A stretch of 8,717 nucleotides of DNA from Spirochaetota bacterium. Lineage in GTDB: Bacteria; Spirochaetota; UBA12135; COTS27. Each line of letters starts with the position of its first letter. Position 1 is the stretch's first letter. Under the pieces are notes generated by a model. The model made no database searches. It was not told the DNA's origin and saw nothing but the letters and a program-made list of their open reading frames with translations. The DNA is taken from positions 1 through 8,717 of the forward strand of contig JAUXHF010000070.1 in the NCBI GenBank assembly GCA_030621685.1, given 5' to 3'. The position numbers and the translations under genes were made by a program. This document shows, piece by piece, positions 1 to 5,557 of this stretch.

Positions 1-1
1 A

Positions 2-88
2 GCATTTCGTGAACCAAGAATAGAATTGATATATAAAAACTTCTTTTCTACTAGGGCTTGCCAACGCCGCTTAGAAAAAAATATTTAA
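2..88 (+). CDS. Possible 3' end of a convergent gene (5' part outside window)
   Basis: The frame starting at base 2 is open from the window edge to a TAA at 86-88. It encodes 28 residues ending in RRLEKNI, with a charged composition plausible for a protein C-terminus. Its stop would overlap the stop of the minus-strand Fe-S gene (85-87), a tail-to-tail arrangement. I do not recognise the peptide, and an open frame of this length can arise by chance, so this is a weak call. No other gene is visible in bases 1-84. Confidence 0.25.
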   Translation, partial: AFREPRIELIYKNFFSTRACQRRLEKNI

Positions 89-486
89 ACGGAGAAAGAT
101 TCACCACAACCGCAAGTAGAATCTGCTTGCGGATTCTTGAACTTAAAGCCGCTACCCATAAAACCGCCTTCATAATCTAAAACAGTGTTTTTCAGATAAA
201 GCCCACTTTTCGGACTTATGTAAATAGGAAATCCGTAGAGAAAACTTACGTGATCTTCTTCTTTCTTCTTGTCAATTTTAATAACATACGAGAGGCCTGA
301 ACAGCCACCGCCTTTTACCCCCAAGCGAAGACCAAGTTCTTCAATGGCATCAGCAATACCCTTAGCCTTATCGGCTTGCAAGCGTCTTTTGACTTCTGAT
401 ATCGCAGCATCACTTAACTTTATGATGTCTAGTTCTTTTTCATCTACGGGCTTTGATTTTCCATCCATACTTTCATGGTAGTACAT
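85..486 (-). CDS. IscA/HesB/ErpA-family iron-sulfur cluster assembly protein
   Basis: This is an A-type carrier that holds a nascent Fe-S cluster or iron and passes it to apo-enzymes in the cytoplasm. The 133-residue product shows the family signature. The LRLGVKGGGCSG segment carries Cys62, and the C-terminal STCGCGESF segment carries Cys125 and Cys127. Together these are the three conserved cluster-ligand cysteines. The FMGSGFKFKNP stretch just before the CGCG motif is also typical. The protein is longer than a usual A-type carrier (about 105-120 residues) because of a hydrophilic N-terminus of roughly 20 residues. Neither ATG at residue 1 nor ATG at residue 7 has a convincing ribosome binding site, so the true start may be codon 7 (468). 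No iscS, iscU or suf gene is adjacent. The sequence does not separate IscA, ErpA and SufA, so no symbol is given. Confidence 0.93.
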   Translation of the reverse strand: MYYHESMDGKSKPVDEKELDIIKLSDAAISEVKRRLQADKAKGIADAIEELGLRLGVKGGGCSGLSYVIKIDKKKEEDHVSFLYGFPIYISPKSGLYLKNTVLDYEGGFMGSGFKFKNPQADSTCGCGESFSV

Positions 487-525
487 TTTTTTAGAAAAAG
501 CAAGTAAAATAGATTAAAACACTTT

Positions 526-789
526 CTAGCGAATGCCGAAGCTCTTACGTTTTTCGTATTCTTCTGCTGGAATAAAAGCTACCGTTTCGCCCATACGCCA
601 ACGCATGGCTCGGTAGTTTTGGCATAACGGGTATATCAGCAAAGTCGCTTTTATCAGCTCTGGAAAAGAGCGACCATACGGCGAGGGGAAAGCACTCCAA
701 AAACCATTGTTCACACCAAATCTTTTTGTTTTGAAGATCAGATGAACACCTAGCTTCCAGTGTTTTTTCACAGCAAGCGGTTTATTCAT
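526..789 (-). CDS. Hypothetical 87-residue ORF, possibly a gene remnant
   Basis: I do not recognise this protein. The C-terminal third (RWRMGETVAFIPAEEYEKRK, then SFGIR) reads like real protein, with a charged, ordered composition. The N-terminal half is less convincing. The ATG at 787-789 has no Shine-Dalgarno sequence. The frame stays open upstream only to a stop at 835-837 without another ATG, which suggests the 3' part of a decayed gene. It lies on the same strand as its neighbours, 39 bp upstream of the iscA-like gene, so it could be co-transcribed with it. No membrane segment or known motif is visible. The alternatives are a chance ORF or a degraded fragment of a larger gene. Confidence 0.35.
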   Translation of the reverse strand: MNKPLAVKKHWKLGVHLIFKTKRFGVNNGFWSAFPSPYGRSFPELIKATLLIYPLCQNYRAMRWRMGETVAFIPAEEYEKRKSFGIR

Positions 790-977
790 TGGCGAAGCTG
801 GCAGAATGTCTGCAAGAAATAATTCTTTAGTTTGTTAGCACGGGGAGAAGCATCACCTTAAAGCCAGTGGTATAGTAGAAGCCCTGAAGCCACTAGATAT
901 AGCCGTAGTTTAAGATAATGCTACAACCTTGATCTTGTCCAAATGAAAGGACAAGGAGTATTGCTAAATTTGCTAAA
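790..977. other. Intergenic spacer without recognisable gene
   Basis: All frames are interrupted. The spacer contains the 7-bp inverted repeat at 934-955 and two copies of TTGCTAAA (961-968 and 970-977), in tandem at a 9-bp period, directly next to the stop codon of the histone-like gene. Confidence 0.5.
934..955 (-). terminator. Hairpin downstream of the histone-like gene
   Basis: CTTGTCC (934-940) and GGACAAG (949-955) form a perfect 7-bp stem around an 8-base loop. It lies 23-44 bases past the stop codon of the minus-strand histone-like gene. In that orientation it is not followed by a U-tract, so it is not a classical intrinsic terminator. It could be a 3'-end stabilising hairpin or a weak terminator. 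Confidence 0.35.
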
Positions 978-1205
978 CTATTTTCGCTTAGCTGGTTTTC
1001 TGCCAGCTGGTTTTCTGCCGGCTGGTTTTCTGCCAGCTGGTTTCTTAGTCGCTGCTTTTTTGTTTTCTTCGGCTGTTACTTTTTTAAGCTCAGCTTCCAT
1101 TTTCTTTTTAGCATCTTGTTTGCTCTTAAGACTCTTCTCAAGAGTTTTTATTGCTTTCGCAGCACCTTTGATGCGGTACGTAAGCAGTTTTGCGCTTGTT
1201 GCCAT
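978..1205 (-). CDS. Small histone H1-like, Lys/Ala/Pro-rich DNA-binding protein (predicted)
   Basis: The product has 75 residues in two parts. Residues 1-50 are Lys/Glu/Ala-rich and look helical or coiled-coil-like. Residues 51-75 form a basic tail made of tandem KPAGR units (55-59, 60-64, 65-69, then KPAKRK). Proline-alanine-lysine tails of this kind occur in H1-like bacterial nucleoid proteins such as chlamydial Hc1/Hc2 and Bordetella BpH1. I infer a role in nucleoid compaction or nucleic-acid binding in the cytoplasm. The inference rests on composition, not on a defined domain. The start is well supported: AGAGGAG (1211-1217) sits 5 bases before the ATG and is the best ribosome binding site in the window, which hints at strong expression. 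The gene appears to stand alone, with 485 bp separating it from gpsA upstream. A small ribosome-associated basic protein is an alternative. Confidence 0.75.
   Translation of the reverse strand: MATSAKLLTYRIKGAAKAIKTLEKSLKSKQDAKKKMEAELKKVTAEENKKAATKKPAGRKPAGRKPAGRKPAKRK
991..1044. repeat. 15-bp tandem repeat, about 3.6 copies, inside the histone-like gene
   Basis: The unit GCTGGTTTTCTGCCR occurs at 991-1005, 1006-1020 and 1021-1035, with a partial copy at 1036-1044. The first three units differ only at the last base. The 15-base period keeps the frame and encodes GRKPA on the minus strand, so changes in copy number would lengthen or shorten the basic tail by five residues per unit. Confidence 0.95.
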
Positions 1206-1210
1206 GGGAT

Positions 1211-1217
1211 CTCCTCT
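1211..1217 (-). promoter_or_regulatory. Strong Shine-Dalgarno of the histone-like gene
   Basis: Read on the minus strand, AGAGGAG lies 5 bases upstream of the ATG at 1205. It fixes the start codon and is clearly stronger than the sites before the other genes of the window. Confidence 0.8.
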
Positions 1218-1523
1218 ATATTAAAAGGTTACTATTTCAAAGCGACCGACACTATATACTCCGTTATATGATTTTTAAAAAAAATATGTATACTTACTTC
1301 TCTTACTAGAAAAATAGAGTATTACGCTTTAAATAGTTTCAGGGACTTCTTGTTCGTTATAACAATTGTATCACGTTTTGATTTTTTTAGCATCAAATTA
1401 TCATGCAATTCTTTAACAAAGTTTTTGGAACATATACCGGCGCTAAATATTTTTGACAAGGAAAGTTAAAGGGATAGCAACGCTTAGTATATATTTTGAA
1501 AATTGTAGCATAGCTTTTTATTT

Positions 1524-1545
1524 TTTTTCAAAAATTTTTGAAAAA
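1524..1545. repeat. 22-bp perfect A/T-rich palindrome
   Basis: The sequence is symmetric about 1534/1535 with the core CAAAAATTTTTG flanked by T5 and A5. A run of mostly T follows on the plus strand (1547-1560). It could be a bidirectional transcription end, a protein-binding dyad or simply a curved A-tract region. The only G/C pair in the stem makes a stable RNA terminator doubtful. Confidence 0.6.
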
Positions 1546-1562
1546 CTTTTTTTTCTTTTTAA

Positions 1563-1591
1563 ATAAGTATTCAGATAAGTATTCAGATAAG
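1563..1591. repeat. 12-bp tandem repeat, about 2.4 copies
   Basis: ATAAGTATTCAG occurs at 1563-1574 and 1575-1586, followed by ATAAG at 1587-1591. The copies are identical. The repeat is non-coding and lies beside the A/T palindrome. Confidence 0.85.
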
Positions 1592-1629
1592 CACAATAAC
1601 TAGCCACTGAAACATAGGGGCGCTCTAGC

Positions 1630-1653
1630 AAAGCCCTTGAAGAAGGCTGCTTT
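1630..1653 (-). terminator. Hairpin downstream of gpsA
   Basis: AAAGCCCTT (1630-1638) pairs with AAGG and GCTTT in 1643-1653, leaving a four-base loop and a two-base bulge. On the minus strand it lies 37-60 bases past the gpsA stop, where a terminator is expected. There is no U-tract after it, so termination is only a possibility. Confidence 0.3.
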
Positions 1654-1666
1654 ATATAAACCGTAT

Positions 1667-1755
1667 GTATCGGTCATGCGCATAAGCTCTTTACGTGCCA
1701 GCTCCGAATTCCTGAGTATCGGTCATGCTCATAAGCTCTTTAAGTGCCAGCTCCG
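1667..1755. repeat. Imperfect direct duplication of the gpsA 3' end (40-bp copies, 49-bp period)
   Basis: Bases 1667-1706 and 1716-1755 match at 38 of 40 positions, separated by 9 bases. The inner copy encodes the GpsA C-terminal residues ELALKELMSMTDT. The outer copy would encode ELARKELMRMTDT but is shifted by one base relative to the gpsA frame, because 49 is not a multiple of three. The gpsA stop codon (1691-1693) lies inside the outer copy. Confidence 0.95.
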
Positions 1756-2767
1756 TCTTCTTTCCTTCGAACAACACCTGATACAAGGATCGGGTTATGG
1801 GCATATAGATGTTTTTTTTCTCTGCCTCTGCAGCTACAATGGAAAGAGCATAATAGCCTTCAACGGTTTGGCCAACACGGCTTAGCGCCGCCTCTAAAGA
1901 GAGTCCTTTGCCTAGGAAGAATCCAAAACGCCTATTTCTAGAGTGCTTCGAAAAACAAGTAGCCATAAGATCACCTACGCCGCTAAGTCCATACAGGGTA
2001 TTGACCTTGAGCTGTTTAGCCTCACTTGTTTTAGCTGGCCTTGTTGTTTGCTGGCTGCGGCTATCAAGATAACGACCCATTTCAATTAATCCTCTTGTGG
2101 CAAGGGCAGCCTGGGCGTTCATTCCCATATTTTTTGCCTCTGCTATTCCCACAGCTATGGCAATAATGTTCTTAAGCATGCCGCCTAACTCAAGTCCTAC
2201 AATATCCCTATGCGTATAGGTTTTCAAATTTTCACTATGAAAAACTTGGCATAAATGCTCGCCCAAACTAGTTTTCTTACATGCTATCACTCCCAAAGTA
2301 GGCTTGCCTTGAGCAATTTCTTCAGCATGGGTAGGCCCAGAAAACGCAGCTATATTTTCAGGTTGAAATCTTGACCCTGCAAGTGTGTCTTCAATAACTT
2401 CGCTCATCGTCTTAAAAGAATTCCTTTCTATGCCTTTCGCCAAACTAACAAGAACATGTTTTTCTGTAATAAAGGGCTTTATTTCGGCTGCTAACGAGCC
2501 TATAGCATGCGAGGGAACGGCCATAAGTAACAGCGAGCTTCGACTTATGGCCCGCTCTAGCGTTTTTTCTACAATAACCTTAGAGAAATCTACGGCTATG
2601 CCGGGCAGACTATCTACTTTGGTTTCTTGCAATCCTTGACAACGAAGAATTTGATCGAAGATTTTTTCATCACGCCCCCAAAGAAAAAGTTCATTCCGAA
2701 CACTAAGGCTAGCGGCAAGCGCACAACCAAAGCTACCATTTCCTAAAATACTAACTTTCTCTTTCAT
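1691..2767 (-). CDS. gpsA: NAD(P)-dependent glycerol-3-phosphate dehydrogenase
   Basis: GpsA reduces dihydroxyacetone phosphate to sn-glycerol 3-phosphate in the cytoplasm, supplying the backbone for phospholipids. The Rossmann motif ILGNGSFG is at residues 8-14. The motifs VSLAKGIE (107-114), GPTHAEE (144-150), GLELGGMLKN with the catalytic-type Lys199, LSGVGDLMATC (251-261), SRNRRFG (266-272) and VGQTVEG (288-294) follow in the expected order. The ATG at 2767 is chosen because GAAAGGA (2775-2781) lies 7 bases upstream. A TTG directly before it would be too close to that site. At 358 residues it is somewhat long for the family (about 330-340). A loop of about 14 extra residues rich in Ser/Thr/Lys (around 222-247) precedes the GDL motif, and the C-terminus is altered by a local duplication. 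It probably shares a transcript with plsY and der, and plsY uses its product. Confidence 0.97.
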   Translation of the reverse strand: MKEKVSILGNGSFGCALAASLSVRNELFLWGRDEKIFDQILRCQGLQETKVDSLPGIAVDFSKVIVEKTLERAISRSSLLLMAVPSHAIGSLAAEIKPFITEKHVLVSLAKGIERNSFKTMSEVIEDTLAGSRFQPENIAAFSGPTHAEEIAQGKPTLGVIACKKTSLGEHLCQVFHSENLKTYTHRDIVGLELGGMLKNIIAIAVGIAEAKNMGMNAQAALATRGLIEMGRYLDSRSQQTTRPAKTSEAKQLKVNTLYGLSGVGDLMATCFSKHSRNRRFGFFLGKGLSLEAALSRVGQTVEGYYALSIVAAEAEKKNIYMPITRSLYQVLFEGKKTELALKELMSMTDTQEFGAGT

Positions 2768-2774
2768 CAAAACA

Positions 2775-2781
2775 TCCTTTC
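2775..2781 (-). promoter_or_regulatory. Ribosome binding site of gpsA
   Basis: GAAAGGA on the minus strand lies 7 bases before the ATG at 2767. It selects this codon over the TTG at 2770. Confidence 0.65.
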
Positions 2782-2871
2782 AAAATACAAAATTTAAGTT
2801 TCTCCAGTTTCTAATACTGCCACGTTACAGGCTGCCTTTAAAAAAACAACAAGATAGCTAATCTTTTTTTC

Positions 2872-3549
2872 TCATTTTCGGAAATTAGGCTCTTTGCCTT
2901 GTATAAGCCTAGATACGTTTTCAAGATGCCTATAAATAATTATACCGCTTAACACAAGAAGCAAAAAAACAAATTGATGCTTATGCATCTGCACCAGCGT
3001 GGAATTTCTCAAAAAATACTCTGTGTAGCCATTCTTATTTTCTACATAAAAAAGAAGAGCCGCCATACAAGGAAGACTGAGCGCTGCCACAAGAGAAGCC
3101 ATCGATACAATTTTCCTAAGCCCAAATACAACTGCAAAAACAAGAAGTGTACAAAGCAAGATAACAGGGCTAGCATAGGCCAGCACTCCAGCGCTGCAAG
3201 AAACGGCCTTTCCTCCTTTAAAATTCATATAGAAAGGATAGATGTTTCCTAAAATAGGAGAGAGCAGCAGAATAATTTCATACTCGCCAATATGTTTATG
3301 AACAAAAGCCGGGCCAAAAAGTAGCCACTCAAGTATCGCCAAACTTATAAAGCCCTTGGCAAAATCAAGCACGAAAACAAAAATGCCCCAAGCTAGGCCT
3401 AAGGTTCTAGCTACATTACTAGCCCCAATGTTGCCACTGCCATGCTTGCGGATGTCTTTGCCTTTAAACCTGCCAAGAATATAGCCTATGGGAATACTTC
3501 CTATTAGATAGCCCACTAAGGCCATTAAAAAAACAAGGAATAGCCCCAT
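2872..3549 (-). CDS. plsY: Acyl-phosphate:glycerol-3-phosphate acyltransferase PlsY
   Basis: This integral membrane enzyme transfers an acyl group from acyl-phosphate to position 1 of glycerol 3-phosphate, giving lysophosphatidate. The 225 residues contain the family motifs. Motif 1 is KHGSGNIGASNVAR (35-48). Motif 2 is FKGGKAVS (110-117). Motif 3 is SGIIIYRHLENVSRLIQGKE (201-220). Hydrophobic segments near 1-22, 50-72, 90-104, 118-142, 146-166 and 190-206 agree with a multi-pass topology. The residue normally His in the GHxxP stretch before motif 2 is Asn here (GNIYP, 101-105), and the usual GGKGVAT or GGKAVAT reads GGKAVSC. The ATG lies 9 bp past the der stop, implying co-transcription and possibly coupled translation. 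PlsX, which makes the acyl-phosphate, is not in the window. Confidence 0.96.
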   Translation of the reverse strand: MGLFLVFLMALVGYLIGSIPIGYILGRFKGKDIRKHGSGNIGASNVARTLGLAWGIFVFVLDFAKGFISLAILEWLLFGPAFVHKHIGEYEIILLLSPILGNIYPFYMNFKGGKAVSCSAGVLAYASPVILLCTLLVFAVVFGLRKIVSMASLVAALSLPCMAALLFYVENKNGYTEYFLRNSTLVQMHKHQFVFLLLVLSGIIIYRHLENVSRLIQGKEPNFRK

Positions 3550-3558
3550 GATGTTTTT

Positions 3559-5052
3559 CTACTTCTGCTTTTCTTCAAAAATCAGACGAAGCGGCACTTG
3601 GTTAAGATCAAAATACTTTTTCAGAAACCTTGTTAGATAGGTATTATAGATATGCGAATTTTTCAATTTTTTATTAACAAATAATTTAATAAGCGGTGGG
3701 TTTTTTCTGATCTGTACGCCGTAGTACACCTGAAAAACTTTGCGATGAGCTTGCCTGACTAGCACTGGCGGAGCATGTGTCTCTAGGGCTAGTTTTAAAG
3801 CCTTGTTTAGCTCTACAGTCGAAATTTCACTCTGCCTTAACACTAAGGCCTTTGAAACAGCCTTCAGCAAGGCTTTTATGCCCGTGTTTTTCCGTGTGGA
3901 AATTTTCAGTGTTAGGAATTTTTCAAGCAAGGGTAGCCCAAATTGTTTTTCCTTAAGATATTCTTTCCAGCGTATATCAACTAAGTCAAACTTTGAAAAA
4001 ACAACTATGAGCGAACTTCTCTCATCTACCGCACGCTGCATAATTTTTTTATCTTGGTCACGAATGCCCTCGCTTGCATCTATCAGCAACAAACTTACCA
4101 TAGAATGACGCAAGGCCATTAAGGCACGCTTCACCGATAAGATTTCAATTTCGGCATCTTCTCTTAATAACGTTGATCTTTTTTTTACGGAATGCAGCGT
4201 CGCCGCTCGGCGACGTAAGCCTGCTGTATCTATGAGTTTCAGCGGCAACGCAGCATGCGAAGAGCCTCGGTTAAAAGCAGAGAAGTTTGGCACTTTAATG
4301 ATGCTCTCTAAGGCATCTCTTGTGGTGCCTGGTATCTTGGAGACTAAAGCTATTTGTTCTTTGCATAAGGCATTAAACAAAGAAGACTTTCCAGCATTAG
4401 GCCGCCCAATAAGACATACCGCCTCTGCCTCTTGCATGCTGCCCGCTCCATCTTCAGTCTCATCGCTTATTTTTGGTGGCGATTTTTTTTCTTTTATACG
4501 CTCAGAAACTTCCTGCAGCTTATCCAGTAGCAAAGATAAGCCAAAGCCACGTAACGCCGATGTGAAAATAGGATATTCAATGCCTAAGCTCTTCACTTCA
4601 TTACTTACCATAGCTTCATCAAAAACAGAGTCTGCCTTATTAAACACAGGGATCATGGGCTTGCCTAGCTTGCGGAGTTTACGCAAGAGAATATGATCTT
4701 GGGCAGTAATATCGCTGATATCAAAGGTTACCATGAGAATATCAATGCTTTTAATATCATGATCAAGTTTGCTGGCAACATTGGCTTCAAGTTTGGCTCG
4801 CTCGCGGATGAGGTTTTTTTCTGTTGGTAGAGAATTCGGGAAAAGCTCATTTTCTTGCAAGCTCGGGCGAAAGCCTGCCGTATCGATAAGCCTTACTTCC
4901 TCCCCATTCTTAAGACGCAATGTTGTTTTTAAAATGTCTCTTGTTACGCCCGGAATACTGCTTACCAAGGCTTTTTGTTTTCTGCACAAACTATTGAAAA
5001 GCGAGGATTTACCAACATTTACTTTTCCTACAAAGGCAACACTATACATCAT
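3559..5052 (-). CDS. der: Ribosome biogenesis double GTPase Der (EngA)
   Basis: Der binds the 50S precursor and drives late large-subunit assembly with two GTPase domains and a KH-like C-terminal domain. Domain 1 shows GKVNVGKS (9-16), PGVTRD (34-39), DTAG (57-60) and NKAD (138-141). Domain 2 shows GRPNAGKS (216-223), PGTTRD (241-246), DTAG (275-278) and, in place of NKxD, SKFD (353-356). The C-terminal region ends in the usual pattern (FDLNQVPLRLIFEEK). The length of 497 residues exceeds many Der proteins (about 440-490). Extra sequence follows the domain 1 DTAG (about 61-100), between the two domains, and after PGTTRD of domain 2 (about 255-270). Two consecutive ATG codons open the gene and neither has a clear Shine-Dalgarno site. 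It is first in the minus-strand group, ahead of plsY. Confidence 0.97.
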   Translation of the reverse strand: MMYSVAFVGKVNVGKSSLFNSLCRKQKALVSSIPGVTRDILKTTLRLKNGEEVRLIDTAGFRPSLQENELFPNSLPTEKNLIRERAKLEANVASKLDHDIKSIDILMVTFDISDITAQDHILLRKLRKLGKPMIPVFNKADSVFDEAMVSNEVKSLGIEYPIFTSALRGFGLSLLLDKLQEVSERIKEKKSPPKISDETEDGAGSMQEAEAVCLIGRPNAGKSSLFNALCKEQIALVSKIPGTTRDALESIIKVPNFSAFNRGSSHAALPLKLIDTAGLRRRAATLHSVKKRSTLLREDAEIEILSVKRALMALRHSMVSLLLIDASEGIRDQDKKIMQRAVDERSSLIVVFSKFDLVDIRWKEYLKEKQFGLPLLEKFLTLKISTRKNTGIKALLKAVSKALVLRQSEISTVELNKALKLALETHAPPVLVRQAHRKVFQVYYGVQIRKNPPLIKLFVNKKLKNSHIYNTYLTRFLKKYFDLNQVPLRLIFEEKQK

Positions 5053-5180
5053 AATTGAGTTCTTGTTTTAGATTTCTGTCTCTTAGAGGCAGCCTTCCAT
5101 CGAATAAATAACATACTTAAAGAGAGAAAGTACACTCCGCATGGACAAAGACCTGACTAATTTTACTAGCTAAGCGTATA

Positions 5181-5204
5181 TTTATTGTATTTTTTATTGT
5201 ATTT
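5181..5204. repeat. 12-bp tandem repeat upstream of the cmk-rpsA promoter
   Basis: TTTATTGTATTT occurs twice in direct succession (5181-5192 and 5193-5204), just upstream of the predicted extended -10 promoter. Such an AT-rich stretch could act as an UP-like element. That function is inference. Confidence 0.7.
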
Positions 5205-5209
5205 TGCTC

Positions 5210-5235
5210 TTGATTTTTTTATTGCATGCTATAAT
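5210..5235 (+). promoter_or_regulatory. Predicted promoter of cmk-rpsA (extended -10)
   Basis: TGCTATAAT at 5227-5235 is a perfect extended -10 (TGnTATAAT). The best -35-like hexamer is TTGATT (5210-5215), but its 14-base spacer is short, which fits a promoter relying on the extended -10. It points toward cmk-rpsA and predicts transcription starting near 5242, giving an untranslated leader of about 315 nucleotides. Confidence 0.6.
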
Positions 5236-5268
5236 AGTATTCATTACACGCTTAAATGTTCCATAGAG

Positions 5269-5311
5269 TTGCAAACAATTGCAAGAATGGGTCAAGGCAA
5301 ATTTCTTGCAA
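5269..5311. promoter_or_regulatory. TTGCAA array and 9-bp inverted repeat in the cmk-rpsA leader
   Basis: TTGCAAGAA (5279-5287) and TTCTTGCAA (5303-5311) form a perfect 9-bp inverted repeat with a 15-base loop. A further TTGCAA lies at 5269-5274, exactly 10 bp before the second. The array starts about 27 bases after the predicted transcription start. It could be a repressor operator or a leader hairpin used for control of S1 synthesis. Neither role is proven by the sequence. Confidence 0.5.
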
Positions 5312-5557
5312 AAATCATATATCCTCTCTAACTTGCTATTCTCCAACAAGCTTTTTTTACTAAAAGCTGGAAATGGCTGTATTTACTCTGAGTTTAAACC
5401 AAGTTAGCATCTAATTTTATAAATTTTTGAAAAAAAGCTAGCCTTGCCAACACCTCCACACCTTTTAGCATGTAAAATTTTGAATGTAGTAAGAATAAGG
5501 TAAAAAGCAATTCTGTTAGAAGTAAAATTCCTAAAACTGAATTTCTTTAATTTTTTA

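Larger units (their letters stand above)
1225..1690. other. Long AT-rich intergenic region between gpsA and the histone-like gene
   Basis: This 466-bp stretch holds no convincing gene. Its contents are a 22-bp perfect A/T palindrome (1524-1545), a 12-bp tandem repeat (1563-1591), a GC-containing hairpin (1630-1653) and the outer copy of the gpsA-end duplication (1667-1706). The promoter of the strongly translated histone-like gene should lie near its left end, but I cannot assign -35/-10 boxes with confidence. Confidence 0.6.
5053..5557. other. Divergent regulatory spacer between der and cmk-rpsA
   Basis: This 505-bp region carries no convincing gene. It must hold promoters for the leftward der group and the rightward cmk-rpsA gene. 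On the plus strand it contains a 12-bp tandem repeat (5181-5204), an extended -10 promoter (5227-5235) and a TTGCAA dyad (5269-5311). The remainder is a long AT-rich leader with a T7 run at about 5352-5358. No leftward promoter could be assigned with confidence. Confidence 0.6.

Noticed and set aside
943..1224. Plus-strand ORF of 93 codons with repeated AGFLP units and hydrophobic character
   Set aside because: It is the antisense reading of the histone-like gene. The minus-strand gene has a strong ribosome binding site and a sensible basic composition, and the repeats simply reflect the 15-bp units.
1225..1690. Possible tRNA, small RNA or riboswitch in the long intergenic region
   Set aside because: I found no GTTCRANNC-type T-arm or cloverleaf pairing and no recognisable riboswitch core. 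Only AT-rich repeats and palindromes are visible.
4232..4696. Plus-strand 154-codon ORF inside der
   Set aside because: It is the opposite strand of a clear Der coding region containing motifs of both GTPase domains. It has no ribosome binding site and no recognisable domain.
5310..5358. Transcription attenuator in the cmk-rpsA leader (CTTG/CAAG pairing before a T7 run)
   Set aside because: The stem is only four base pairs with an 11-base loop, too weak to call a terminator from sequence alone.
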